This document shows positions 14,881 through 27,491 of a stretch of 64,000 bases of DNA, in pieces. The notes below the pieces were generated by a model. It had not been told where the DNA came from, ran no database searches, and worked only from the letters and a program-made list of their open reading frames with translations. Numbering within the stretch: the stretch's first letter is position 1; every line of letters starts with the position of its first letter. Source of the DNA: Cladochytrium replicatum. Its lineage: Eukaryota; Chytridiomycota; Chytridiomycetes; Cladochytriales; Cladochytriaceae. The stretch spans positions 310,001-374,000 of the forward strand of contig JAHLKD010000021.1 in the NCBI GenBank assembly GCA_025526935.1, given 5' to 3'. The translations under genes and the position numbers were made by a program.

Positions 14881-17800
14881 ATGGACGAAACTTTCGATCT
14901 GAGTCGAGTTAGCGATGCTCACAGGGAGCTAATCTTTAGTGAACTGGACATTCGGGGTGCTCGAGCACCCCATGATTTCAGCGAGCCTTCACTGCCCTCC
15001 GATTTGATTGACGGATCTAGTTTGAGTAAACTACGTGGAGGTGAGCTCTCATTGAGCTCCGGTGGCAATCGTCCACCCAACTGGAAAGCTGAACATAACA
15101 ACACCGCTCAAACATCACCAATGTTTTACGCTCAATTCAACATTTCGACTTCCGATATCTTCAATGAATCACCTCCGCTTCAGGAAAATTCGTTTGCTTT
15201 CACGGAAGAAGTCTCGTTTTCAAACGAAACAAACCAGCAGCTTTACGAGAGAGAGGATAATTTCCAGCAAAATGATGGTGCGTCTCCTTCGAATAGTGAA
15301 ATTCACAGAGAGGAGCTCGAACGAGCGCTGGATGGTGCTGAGATTAATATGGGAAGCTTGGGAGATTTGGGCGGAACTCAGATGACTGATTGTATGCTGG
15401 AGGCGTTAAAGCAGCTGGATGACGTAACTATGGGCTCGCTGGACTTGGATAGAGAGATTGAGCATCTAGGTGACGCTGAGAGATTTGGCACCAGCGGAGC
15501 GTCGGCCCCTCAGCGCTTTTTCGAAGTTGATTATGATAACTCAGCTGAATCAAGAAGGTTACAAGATCGACTTGCACTTGAACGAGAACCGAATATGCAA
15601 ACAAGTTCACCACACAGTAGCATAAGGGCACTGTCGTTCAGCGGTGGCGAAAGGCGAGAAGTACCGAGCATCCATGCTGATCAAAGTGTAGAGGCGTCTG
15701 ATATTCAAATAACGAAGATGTCGTCTACTGAGTTCAAGCTGCCACTAGTAGACGAAACAAGTTCCATCACTCAGCGTAAGAGCGTTGGAAGATTCAATAC
15801 GGCAGTACACCTCTCGCCGCCACCACCGCTCTCGGGAATGAGCGAACTTGATGTGACTGACGCCCAAGGCTCTACCTCGCTGCAATTTTCTGGGCTGGTC
15901 TCAGATGCACGAAATGGTTTATTCCTTTTGGAAGAGATGTCGATTGCAAATCAAGCGAATGAGAGAGGACACGAGCAAAGTATTCAGCGTCCTGAAATGC
16001 CCTTTCGACGAACATCATCGTTAGGCTTGCGCAATAGTCAAGAAGCAACATCGAGTGGTGAGACAGAGCGACAGGCTCTTTTGGAACGCTATACCAGGAT
16101 CTTTGGCCCAAGAGATGAACTCCCTACAAATCTAATTAATGCAAATACGGCGGGACCTCGAGATTTCTCTGGCATTGGTGATATGCCCAACAGCCGCTCG
16201 AAGGAGCGTCACTATGAGATCGACTTCGGACAAGGAGTTTCGAACCTGTCATCGATTTTGGATATCACGGGTATTGAACAAAATTTTAAATATGTTGAAG
16301 ATAGCTTTATTCCTAATGTCGAGGAGCAGAACAAGAAGTCTGAAATGATGGTAAGTTTGGAATTCGCTTTCATCATGAGATCGTTCAACCGTCATTAATA
16401 GGAATCAGACCTCAATAGTTTGGGAGTTTACAACATGGCCTCTCAAACCCCACCGAAGCTCAACTCTCGAATATCTCCCACGTTATCGCTCAACAAAAAC
16501 AACAGTCATCTCGAAATCGTCTCCAGCAATCGAATCGAATCTCAGATGAACGCCGAACAGGTTTCCGGTCTGTCATCCAACTCACCTGCCCATTATGCGG
16601 AGTCCATTTCCACATCGTCTTTGAGCAGTGTGAGGACCGGCGACTTGCTTAGACCAACATACGATCTGACGCGAACCACAGCCGAACTCACAAGGAACGA
16701 GCAGACTGGGATGACCAACGGGAGCAACATTCTCAATCAATTCCAACGTATTTCCTCAACGTCACTGGCATCTGAGACTTCGCAGAAAGTTGATCGACTC
16801 ATTCGTCGGGACTCGTCTGGAAAGCTCATCATCCAGAGTAACAGAGGCACACCGCTCTCAGATACACAGAGTATGCTTGGCGGGACTCAAACAAGGCAAA
16901 GCGTTCACCAGTATGACATTCACCGCAACGGGAGCCACTTCGAAAGTACCAGCATCAATATGACAGATGTTCGCACTGCACCAAATGTAACCACGTCGTC
17001 AACAGGTGTTGGTGACTTCACAACGATCAGCGGAGCCACAGGTTTAGATTCCATCGGATCGGCACTTGACGATCTCCTCCGCACGAGTATGGCTCAGAAG
17101 CCCAAACAAACAGACCAGCCCAAACAAAGTGCTGAGAGGACACCGGATCGAATGGTGTACGGCCATGTGGGAAGCCCAAATACACCTATGTCCGCTTCGG
17201 CATTGCGGTTTTCCCCGAGCATGGCGGAACTGCTGGGAAGTGGTTTCAACACCCGTTTGATGGGCGAAGACGTTCCCCGCAGCGCAACATCTGCCGATTA
17301 CAAACCAATAGGCATACTCCCCGAAGAGTCTGGAAGCAGAGGTTCGCAAATCAATTCATCAACTCAACACATCACTGACCTTCACTTCCTTTTTTGTTTG
17401 CGACAGAGATCATTTCCGCTCTTCGAATACTGCAGGAGAAAATCGGTCTGTTGGAAGGCGAAAAATCGCGTGCTCGTAAGCGAATTGAGGATCTGGAGAT
17501 CGAACTCTTGCATGCACGACAGGAAGCGTTTCGAAAGTCGCACGAACATCAACCCCTTAGAGATGAAGAGGAGGAACGGAGGCAGCAACGACTACATATG
17601 GAAGCCGAGGCAGAGGAACTGCTCCGACGGGTGCAAGAGGATGAAGAGAGAAAGCGCAAGTTTGAAGAGGAGCTGCGTTTAGCGCGTCAACGTAGTGTCG
17701 CTGTAGGGAGAAGCTGCGATGTGATTGATTTGGGTGGCGGTTTTGAAAGGGTGGACGTGGAGGTTCAAGTTGAAGCCAGTGACACCCAGGCTGATGGACA

Positions 17801-20447
17801 GCCGGAGCTTTTTGAAGAAAGCGTCGAGCATAAGACTGCAGAAATTAGCGATGCTGATGAAAGTTTCCAACTGAGTAAGACAGTTTGTTGGGCTGCGAGG
17901 CTAAACGCTGAACTCTTAAATTTTGAACTCAGGATTAGAGAATGATCTAACCAACCTGAACGCTCGGGCTGAAATACTCGCCCAACGACTGGATCAGGTC
18001 GTCGCACCAATGTCGGCACCCTCAGCTGACCTTGCTGGATTTTCTCGAAGATCAAATGAACGGCTGAACGATGAAGAAGCGAATTCAAAGGATTGTATGC
18101 CACCTTCCAGAACACGGTTGGCTGACGAATCTAAAGACAGTGCAGCTGCCCAAACTGGGATAAACGCGAAAGTAGAGCTTGAGCGAGCAAAGCGGCAAAT
18201 CCAAACCTTGAGAGAGAAGCTCCAGCGAATGGACTCGGACTCAAATGTTCGAAGTGACTCTGGGCGCGGATCGAATACGCTTTGGTCACCTCAATCAAAG
18301 GCAAAGGTAGTCACAGCCCGCCTGACGAATCCGGTGGGCTCCAACGGCTTCGTCCTGGATCAAGCCGAGATTGCAAAGATACAACGAGAGATTGAAATGG
18401 AACGCCAAAGTGCACAGGCAACAACGTCATTACGGCAAAGAGAAACAATTTCAAGGGTTTCGGCAACGACGAAAATCGCAAGTACAGTAAAGTGCGTCAA
18501 TCTCAACCCCCGCAGCTTGACATCAACAAAGCCGTCTTTGTTATCTCGTGTTCATTCTTCCGTTTCGGACAGAAAGAAAGCACAGACTGGCAATGGAACA
18601 TTTGGAAAAGTTGCAAATTCTGGTTCATCTCCAAAGTTATCAAAGTCACCAAAAGCACCACCAAAGGCTAGAGGGCCACTGCGGAGAGATTCATATGTGG
18701 AACATGCAATGTATACCAACCAGGAAAACGATCCTGGTATTGCGGTAGCTGCGGCGGCTGCAGCAGCTGCGAACGGGGCATTGAAGAGAGACATGCCCTT
18801 CTTGCTTGGAACGGTATGCCTGACGGGCTGTTTATTTTCATTTCTAAACTTCAGTTGGCAGAACACTGGAAAATCGTACTCCTTGACTGCAAACCTTCAA
18901 CAAGTTTTTTCGATGCTCTATTCTCATAATCCCGCCCTCTGCAGCGTATGCAGACATCGTGGGTACCAGCAGCAGAAAGCGCATGGTTCAAAAGAGCACA
19001 TAGTATCACGTAGACCATCTGCTGATATCAGACGTGGGCGAAGCAAGAGTCCTCTTCCAGGTACGAAGATCCTGCTATGTGTGAATCTCAAGACTGAACA
19101 CCGCTGCAGGAAAATCCGCTAGGGACAGTTTGAGACGACGAAGCCAATCGCAGGGACCGCCGCGAACATCTAACCAAAGCAGGCAGTCAGTTCGAAGTGT
19201 AGCAAGCGACGAAGTCAATCCCAGCAGTTCCAGCGCTCGGAAATTGAGCTCACCTTCGACCATTAAAATTCAGCATACTTTAGGGACCCTGAGTCAGCAC
19301 TTCCATGAGATTCAGGATGCAGATGCACTTTCTCCCACTGCCTCGATGGACAGTCTCATGAGGGCTCTCACAATTTTGGAAGAGGAGTTTGCGGATTTGA
19401 AACGGTGGGAGTTGCAACTGAAAACTGCTTTGTTTGGACGTAAAATTCTTAATCCAATTACCAGAAAATATTACGAGCTGGTCGGTCTTTACGAGAGCAT
19501 AGCGCAGAAAACTGAAGAAGGTGGCCCGATCAACTCTGCTGTGAACAAAAAACGAAAGAAGCTGGTTGGTGATCAACTTCACGATGTTATTACAAGTCTG
19601 GATGTGAAGGTGAGTTTGGGTCACTGTTTTCCTTTGTACAAAACACCAACTGAGCGTGCTCATTTGCAAGGGTGACCAAATCAAGATCCTTAGGGAGATC
19701 ATTCATTCGTCAAACGCACAAGAAAGGCTTTCTCGTCCTTCGTCCTACTCCATTCGAAACCTTGCACAAGAATTCAACAGCCCTACCGCTTGTGAGGGTG
19801 CGGAACGCGGCAGATCCAGAAAGGAGAGAAGCCGTAGCCGAGACCGCAAAGTGACCAGCGCTTGGTCGGACTTTAATGTTGGGGGCCCTCGTGGACAAGA
19901 GAGGAAAGAACGACAACCAGCTCCCATACGAAGCGAATGGGAGTTTCCACCTGAAATGCGACCGGAGCGTCGTAGAGTGTCCAAACAAACAGCGAAGAAG
20001 GCACCGGCTTCGCTGTATCATCGACACTCGAGCCCCTACCGAGCAGCATCTTCGTCTCCTCAGCGGTCACGTCGGGGGAGCCTTATGCGTGACGAATCAA
20101 AGCGGAATCATGAAACGGGCAAAGACTGGAGTGATAGAAACCTAGTTGGAAATGCAGATCATAGCAAAGGCGAATTGGAAAGTCCCGTACGTGATGGCGT
20201 GTTGAACATGCGGGATATCGATGGATCAGCAAGCGACAACGATGTAGAGTATGCATGGATAGAATATGGGGTTGATTGGGCAGGAAAGCAGGGCGGAGGA
20301 GTCAAGTTAAAAGGAAAAGAGCGAGGAGGGAACACTGCTATCCATAGACAAAGAAGCAAGAGCCCTCGAGGACGAGCACTGGAGAGTCTATCTCTTCTGC
20401 GGAATACGATCAAAGTGAAGGAGGTTCTTGCCGAAGCCATGCGATAG
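14881..20447 (+). CDS. CEP57: Large Cep57-family centrosome/basal-body protein
   Basis: Microtubule-organising-centre protein with both Cep57 hallmarks. Exon 1 (14881-16350) and exon 2 (16402 to about 17343) encode about 800 Ser/Asn/Thr-rich, probably disordered residues. Exon 3 begins with IISALRILQEKIGLLEGEKS (about 17407), the start of the Cep57 localisation coiled coil. Further coiled coil follows (LENDLTNLNARAEILAQRL, about 17932-17990). The microtubule-binding signature MPFLLGT-NTGKSYSLTANL and HNPALCSVCRHRG (about 18793-18965) is restored if the intron ends at the second acceptor, TTGGCAG, near 18860. An Ala tract (about 18747-18770) precedes it. A second helical block with LMRALTILEEEFADLKRWE (about 19350-19405) and a basic Arg/Ser-rich tail end at TAG 20445-20447. 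It is much longer than animal Cep57 (about 500 residues). ATG 14881 lies only 23 bases from the opposed NELF-C start. Confidence 0.82.
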
Positions 20448-20741
20448 TATGTCATGATCCATTCATAAATTGTTGGTTTTTGTGATCAACACTCGCCACG
20501 TGCCCAGCCAGCGCCACGAGCATTGAAATTGAAACTGAAATTGCATTTGACTTCAAATTGAATTTGTTGTTGCACAGAAACACGCATTTGTTTGGCATCT
20601 GCAGAGGAGGCGAGTATTGGGCGAACACCAACGAGACTCACTCGGGACGTGGTGTCAAACGAATCCAACACTATCGTAATCCAGACTTTTTGACTGCGCT
20701 ATTTGCAAACCCACTTTGTTGCCACCACTCACCTGCAACAC

Positions 20742-23497
20742 ATGAACGGCCTTGTGCGAGACCAGTTCATGGACCTCGCTCAGCAGCACCATGAGGCTCT
20801 TCGCCAATACACTGCATCATACGTCCTCTCTCAGAAAAACTCCAGACAGTCGTCCCAGCGCGCCTCTGCTCGGGAGAAGCTGACCAGGCTCACAAAACTG
20901 CAGTTCGAAGAACTTTCCACCAATGTGTACGATGAGATGCGGCGAAGAGTTGTCAACTCACCGGAAGGTACCTCATTCCCAGCATGCATCCACACAAAAG
21001 AGTTTCAATTAAAGGCACATGTTTTTGCTCTCAAAAGTTCCATTCTTGCCAGTGAACCCGGACTACCACCCGAAACGAAACCAAGCTCGTCAGAAACTGG
21101 CAACACTCCCCACAGCAAGGTTTAAGGATCTTGCCGTGGACATCTACTTGGAAATTGAACGTCGCTACCCGCATTTGGTTGCCCAATACGTTGCGAAATA
21201 CGGAAATGACGTCGCTGGCCCTCCACCACCGCGTGGTCCCCCACAGGTCTTTATCCATCACACTCACTCTTTATTATCGCTTGCTAATTATTTTCTAATT
21301 TTCAGAGTGCTGGTATTCTGGACGAAATGGGACCACGAGGAAACATCCCTTACCCGAAATCACCTCCACCAACGGGTCCTAGCCCCCGTCCTCAAATTCA
21401 AAATGGAGGTCTGCGACCTTTCCAGAGCCCAGAAAAGCGTGGCGATGGATATGGGAATGAGCCACCTTACAACAACGCTGGTGGTGGTGGTCCACCGTCT
21501 CCTAACCTTGCGAGTATTGATATGCTGATGGCTGACCTGGGGAGTATCATCAATGAAGACGCATCATCGGTAAATTCCATGATTTTGGTGTTCTGCATGT
21601 AATAGTCTAATTTTTATCCTTTGTCCTCCGCTTGCAGGCAGAGAAAATTAAGAAATACGAACAAAGGCTCGAGGTACTTCAATCCGACTTGCGCCAGGCT
21701 GAAGGGAAGCTTCAATCGGCGGAAGAGGAGGCGAGGCAACTTTCGTACCGAGTTAAGGAGCTTGAAAATGAAAGAAGCGCAATGGGCTCGATAAATGAGA
21801 AGTCACGACAACTTGAAGCCAGGCTTGAAGATGCGCTGCGAGAATTGGAGGACTCCAGAAGGGTAAGCACTCACTTAAGGTGGTGAAATTGCAAGTGTTC
21901 TGACTTGCGTTAACCAGGCAAACAAAGAGAAAGACGACAAGCTTCGCCGTTTAGATGAGGATTACCGGAAACTGCGGAGCGATTACGAGTCGTTGGAGAA
22001 GGATTTCAAGGGAGTTCAAGATGACTACACACAACAGACCGAGGTAACTCTATAGATGCAAACAATTATTTCATGTCGTTAACTTTCGGGCGGCTCAGAT
22101 TGTAACAGCTATCCGTGGGGAGGCAACCAACCTTCTTAATGAAGTTCGTGCAACGGGGAAGCTGAGTGACGAACTCAAGAATGAGCGTGACCAACTGCTT
22201 TCACGTGTGAAGGACTTGGAAGAGGTTGGTGTTTCTTTTGTCTACACTCGCCGCGCTGTGCTCACCTTTGCCGCTCTATGTAGCAATTGAACGAGAATCG
22301 AAGAGATGCACAAAACTCCCGATGTATGCACTTCTAAAATTATTCTCCCACCGATAGTCACTCACCTGTTGTGTGTCTTAGCTCGCTCCATGGTCCAATC
22401 TCGACCACCACCACCAGGCAACGATCGAATTGAGTCTGCCTACGATGGATTCATCGATCGCAGCCGAATTGTTGCTTACCACGCTGCCATCGATGATCTT
22501 CTCAGATCTTCGAGGTATTTATCTTTCATTTGAAGTGCGTTTTTGCTCACGTCATTTTCAGGTCTGAACAGCCCACAGCAGTTCTCGTTGCGATGAAAGC
22601 AATTGTGCTCGCTTGCAAGAACATTACTGAGGAAACCGATGCCATTGAATCACGCCTGAACAACTCCGGACCACCGCTCCCACCCGACACTCGCGAGCGA
22701 ATCACTGCTGTTAAGGCAAAGCTGTCATCTGCGCTTACCTCCGTGATGGGGTCCGCCAAAGCTATGGCCACAAACTCTCCGGGAGGTAACGGTGGCTCGC
22801 TGATTCAGCAGGTTGAGCTGAGCACGCGCAACCTTACCGTGACGATCAACGAGTTGTTGAGGCAGTTGAAGCGTGCTGGTAGCGGTGGAGATGACTCTCG
22901 CGCGCGGAGCAGGGAGCGTGGAGATATGAGGGAACGAAGCAGGAGCCGGGATTGGGAACGGGAGCAGAGGGAGCGGCAGCAGCGGTACCTGGGAGATGAA
23001 GAAGACATGGAGATGGACGAACTTAAGGTAATCTTAAAAAGTCCTATCCAAGTCGGAATCAAAATAACATCTTTTCCAGCTGTTCCTTGAGCGACAGACC
23101 GACCAGATCGTACAAGCGATCCAGGTTCTGCTCATGGCAATGAGGCAAACGACTCAGCTCGACCCTCCCGAGGTCTCCAGAACGATTGGTGGAATTACCG
23201 GGATCGTGGACAACCTTGTTCGGAAAACCCGAAGCACGCTCTCGCGAGACACTGGTGAATCGCGCGGGCGTGCGGAAGGCGTTTTGAGAGAGCTCGGGAA
23301 CAGCAATATGAGGTTGGAGCAGCTGGGTCGTGAGATGATTGAGAATCCGGGAAGTAAAGCATTGAAGCAAAAGCTTGCTAGCTCCAGCTACGAAATCGCA
23401 AAGGTGAGAAATGAAGTGTAAGCGGAACACCTGTGAAATTTGAACTAACCCTGGTTTGTCACAGCATGTTAAGGAGTTGGTGAGTCTCATTGATTAA
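20742..23497 (+). CDS. SPA2: Spa2-like polarisome scaffold, paralogue A
   Basis: Cell-polarity scaffold with the paired Spa2 homology domain (SHD, shared with GIT proteins). The first repeat is in exon 1 (QRASAREKLTRLTKLQFEEL, STNVYDEMRRR, about 20860-20950). After an intron the second reads FLPVNPDYHPKRNQARQKLA, FKDLAVDIYLEIERRYP (about 21045-21170). A Pro-rich spacer, a short IDMLMADLGSII helix (about 21518), coiled coil (about 21640-22230, several exons) and the C-terminal domain follow: YHAAIDDLLRSS, VLVAMKAIVLACKNITEETD, a helical region with an Arg/Ser-rich insert near 22900, and the closing SSSYEIAKHVKELVSLID, ending TAA 23495-23497. I start at ATG 20742 (MNGLVRDQ), with an in-frame region upstream open but lacking similarity. 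About 11 kb downstream lies a full-length paralogue in the same orientation. Confidence 0.87.
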
Positions 23498-24267
23498 TGA
23501 GAGAACAGACTCTTTCTTTTCGCGGCCTCACAGCTTGATGTTTTTTCGCAAATATGTGCCTCTTGCACTTTATCCTTGAATGTTTTGCTATTTTGATTCA
23601 TTTGTTTAGCGTGTTTGTCTTTCCCAACATTTTCAGCACCTTTCAAGCTGTCTCTGAAGCTCCCTCATCACCGCCTTCTTTCCGACATTGTTTATCAGCT
23701 CACCTTTAAAACTCGTTGCTTTGCTGTATGTTATCCGCTGATTCTGTTATAGCTTCGTCTTAAAAATGGTGGAGGATGAACTTGTCTTTGGCAATTTGGG
23801 AGCTGGAGATTTGTCTGAGACCCCATATGTTTATCTGCACTTGTGTGCGAATTTTTTGCTTTTTCTCTAGTTTCGAGAGCTCTCCATTTCGCATCTGAAT
23901 AGTAATATTATTCATATGGCACTGCCCACAGCCGCGTTCTACCAACTCTCTAAAAACATATCAAGCCACCTAAAACGGCAAATATTGCCCGTAAGTTTGA
24001 GAGGAATCACTAACATAATCCATTGTGACTTGACTTAGTTGGCGTTAAATATAATCAGTCTTGGATAGAACAGCTGTTACAGGACACTTTCAAGTTACTT
24101 CTATTTTACGTTAGATATGTGTTTTCAGCTCCCCATTTGATATTTTGTCCTGCGGTTTTCGCTCAACTTCTGGCTCATCTCTTGGTCTCAAGGTCATATC
24201 GTTTTCCGATGAAAAAGAAGAGAGAACTACGCTAAAATTTACCCTTTTGTAAGCCACCTTCACAGGC
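23498..24267. other. Intergenic region between SPA2 paralogue A and rlmN-like gene
   Basis: About 770 T-rich bases hold the 3' end of the Spa2 gene and the promoter of the RlmN-like gene. I see no credible coding frame, RNA gene or repeat. Confidence 0.5.
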
Positions 24268-26050
24268 ATGGCTCCAATACGAAAAAGAAACTTGATTCCC
24301 AAACCCATTTTCGACGAGGAGCTGCTGCTGGCTGCATTTTCGGAGAACAACATCAATCCCAAAAATGCCACAAAAGTATGGCGGTACCTGATACAGAAGA
24401 ACTGCAGAAACTTGGCAGGTACTATACATTGGTCTTCGAGTTTCTAACGGAGCCATGCATGGCTAATGGTGAACCCGTACAGAAATTCCCGACCTTCCCA
24501 AAGCCGCCCTACAGCTTCTCCAAAGCGACTTTGCCATCCTCACTAGCAAAGTCGTCCGCCGCACCGACGCCGCCGACAACTCGACCACCAAGCTCCTTAT
24601 CGAGCTCCAGGACGGCCGCCGGATCGAATCCGTGATCATGCGCTACGGCGACGTCGAGCTCGACAACTTCCCCGAAGAAGAAAAAGCGAAACGGATCAAA
24701 ATCAGCGAGGACGGCTCCCTTGTCTTCAAATCCAAAAAGCGCGCGACGCTATGCGTGTCCAGCCAGGTAGGCTGTGCAATGGCGTGCACATTTTGCGCTA
24801 CAGGGACGATGGGTCTGCAGGCTAATCTAACAGCGGGCGAGATCATCGAGCAGCTTGTGCACGCGAATGCAGTCGAGCGGATCCGAAACGTTGTGTTTAT
24901 GGGGATGGGCGAGCCTCTTGACGCATACGGGTCCGTCATGGGCGCGATCAGATGCATGACCGATACATCGCGGTTTGGGCTCAGCCCGGCTCGAATCTCG
25001 CTGTCGACCGTTGGTGTCGTGCCGAGGCTCTACGCATTGTTAAACGACGCCCCGGACGTCGGCTTGGCGCTGTCGCTCCACGCGCCGACGCAGGACCTCC
25101 GCATGCAGATCGTGCCGACCGCAAAAGCATGGCACATTGACCGGATCATGGCCGCAACAGATGCCTTCATATCGCAACAAAACGCGTCCCTGGACGCTGA
25201 GGAGTCCGCCGCGATCGCACGGAAGGACCCCAACCTCCCCATCCTGCTGCAACGGCTGTCCAACAAGCGCCGAAGGGTTCTGGTCGAGTTCGTCATCATT
25301 GCCAACGTGAACGATTCCGAAGACACCGCGCACGCGCTGGGTCGTCTGCTTTCCGGGACCAACAACGCATCCGTGCCGCTCGAGACCGACGTGCCCGAGT
25401 TGCCCGAAAAGGAGCTCGTGAGGCAACGCGCGAGGCGGAAGGAGAATTACCTGCTCAACGTGATCCCGTATAACCCCACCGCGGTGCCTCATGACTACCG
25501 CCGTCCGAGCCGGGAGACGCTGAGCAAGTTTGTGGCGATCGTGAGGGACTTATATGGGGTTCACACGATGCTGAGGCAGACGATGGGGTCGGATGTGGAC
25601 TCGGCATGTGGGCAGCTGGTGATTTCGGATGCGAAGGAGAGAGGCGAGGATGTGGTTGGGCTTGGGGAGATCGAGGAGATCGTTGCGCAGGTTGCGGGGA
25701 TGGTGGAGTCGGATAATGTCGTTGTGCTTGGGGCGGGGGCTGGATGTGACAGTGGGGTGTCTGGTGGCGAGACGAGTCGGGGGTTGGGCGATCTGGAGGA
25801 TCTTGTCGGTGGGAGCAGCAGGGGTGAGGCACCAGCACGAGCCAAAGTTACGCAAAGAAAGGCACAGAAAGCTGTCAAAGCCGAGCTGGCGAACAATGCA
25901 TCATCGCCTGTGGAGCAGGACTCAGGTGCGCCGCTTCCTGCCTCGTCGTTTACGAGAGATTTGTTATTCGCGGTTGTTTTTGCGGTTTCGGCTACAGCAT
26001 TGGTGCAGCTGATGTTGAAATGGTTCTGGACATCCCTATTTAACCAATAG
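24268..26050 (+). CDS. rlmN: RlmN-type radical-SAM RNA methyltransferase with C-terminal membrane helix
   Basis: RlmN/Cfr-family enzyme; in bacteria RlmN puts a methyl group on C2 of an adenine in 23S rRNA and some tRNAs. Exon 1 (24268-24418) gives MAPIRKRNLIPKPIFDEELL. An intron at 24419-24482 restores NLAEIPDLPKAALQLLQSDF. Exon 2 has LIELQDGRRIESVIMRYGD, then ATLCVSSQVGCAMACTFCAT with the CxxxCxxC iron-sulfur motif (about 24748-24802), FMGMGEPLDAY, ISLSTVGVVPRL, GLALSLHAPTQDLR and VNVIPYNPT-type sequence (here LLNVIPYNPTAVPHDY). The second methyl-transfer cysteine is in SDVDSACGQL (about 25590-25617). Beyond it are about 140 extra residues: a low-complexity Gly/Val/Glu stretch, then DLLFAVVFAVSATALVQLML, a hydrophobic helix at the very end that suggests tail anchoring. 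Exon 2 is visibly richer in GC and CpG than its neighbours. Confidence 0.92.
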
Positions 26051-27491
26051 ATGTATATTTCATCACAGAATCTGGTTTTTTGTCCGTCTCTGTTGGACAT
26101 ACGGCTAATGACCAAAAGTTATGACTTCTTAAATGTTGTTACATACGGAAAGATGTTGCAAAAGCGTGCGCAAAGACGACTGGACACCAACCAAAAACGA
26201 TTCTTACCAAAAAAAGTTAAGCTGCTGACACGGATAGCTACTTCAGAAACGCAAAAATTCTGGGGGTTTTGTAAACTATTTTCTTATCTAAAAAGAGAAT
26301 GAAATCGAATCAGAAGTTCAGATACACCAATCACAACTACACCCAAAAATAGAAGGCCAGGTTCATGGAAAACTTGAAGTCGTGGTCGAGTAGACGAAGC
26401 ATTTCCAAAATCAAATCAAACGTACACTTTGCTTGCACATACAAGAGGGAGGAACAGAAAACAAAAGTAAGGTAAAATCTGGAAGACGACGAAAGGATTT
26501 GTTAGTGTTCGGCGTGGAAAAGCGACAAAAAGGGGATGCTTTTGCTTTCAGATGAGGTCAAAATCACTACCCAAAGAGGAGAGAAAAGGCAGAACAAAAA
26601 AGGAAAAATGGGCCTTCGCGAGGTCCGGCATCATAGAAGCCATCGAAAGAGGTACCAAAAAAAAATGAGGCGCTCGTCTGCAGGGAAGATGACGAAAGCT
26701 AAACACAATCTCCCATCTTCCTAAGCCCAATGTACCACTATCACACACCAAAAAGAACACATTCAAAATTCGGAAAGGGAAGAGCTGAAATATCTGAACG
26801 ACTGGTTTTGCTGAGTGAGAAAATGTTCTTTTGTAAAATGAAAATCAGTGTGTTGTGGTAATCTGAGGGCTCAAAAGAATAAAGATAAAGAGTCGTTCAA
26901 CTGTCACTCCAAGCAGTAACGATAATGGCGATGGGTACTAAAAACATAGTGGTATCGAGACATTATACGGAGCAGGAAGAAACAAAGAAAAACGGTATGT
27001 GGAAATAATCACACCGCTCAAAAATACTACATTTACAAGATTGGTCTCAATAATGGAAAAGAAAGTGCCGGGGGAAGAAGGAAAGGAGTAATAGGCCACC
27101 AGGGACGGGAATATGGAAAATACTATGCCGATTAGGTGTGCAAAATGCCAAACGAAAATGAAATATGGTTTTGATATTCGTGAGGCATACTGAAGTGGGG
27201 TTGGGTAGTGGGTATTGCTGTGTGCGTGCAGTGCATATGTGCATATGATAGTGGCAAAACAAGAAAATACTCGAAAAGATATCCAAAAACAACGACCAAG
27301 AATTTGGGTAACCGGCACCAGAAACAACTATCAATTGGAGAAAAAATGCAATGAGAAAGAATATGAGATAACTGTAACTAAGAAAAAGTTGAAAAAGCGA
27401 AAACGGAGAGTCACAACCAGGCAACCTCACACTAGAGGCAACACTAACGTATCCAAAAATAAAAACACAGGATACCAAATTCGACGACTTT
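26051..27491. other. Gene-poor convergent region, A-rich
   Basis: About 1.44 kb lies between the stops of the RlmN-like gene and the minus-strand zinc-finger gene. It is A-rich and purine-rich on the plus strand, with many AAAAG and GAAAA runs. The open frames present are short, low in complexity and show no recognisable family. It is best read as long 3' UTR sequence, probably mostly of the zinc-finger gene. Confidence 0.45.

Noticed and set aside
24268-26050. Bacterial contamination as the source of the RlmN-like gene
   Set aside because: It has a GT-AG intron at 24419-24482 that is needed to restore the conserved N-terminus, and it sits between intron-bearing fungal genes.
24643-26115. 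Several 100-185 codon frames antisense to the RlmN-like gene
   Set aside because: They mirror a GC-rich coding exon; they are Pro/Arg-rich with no family signal. They are codon-bias shadows.
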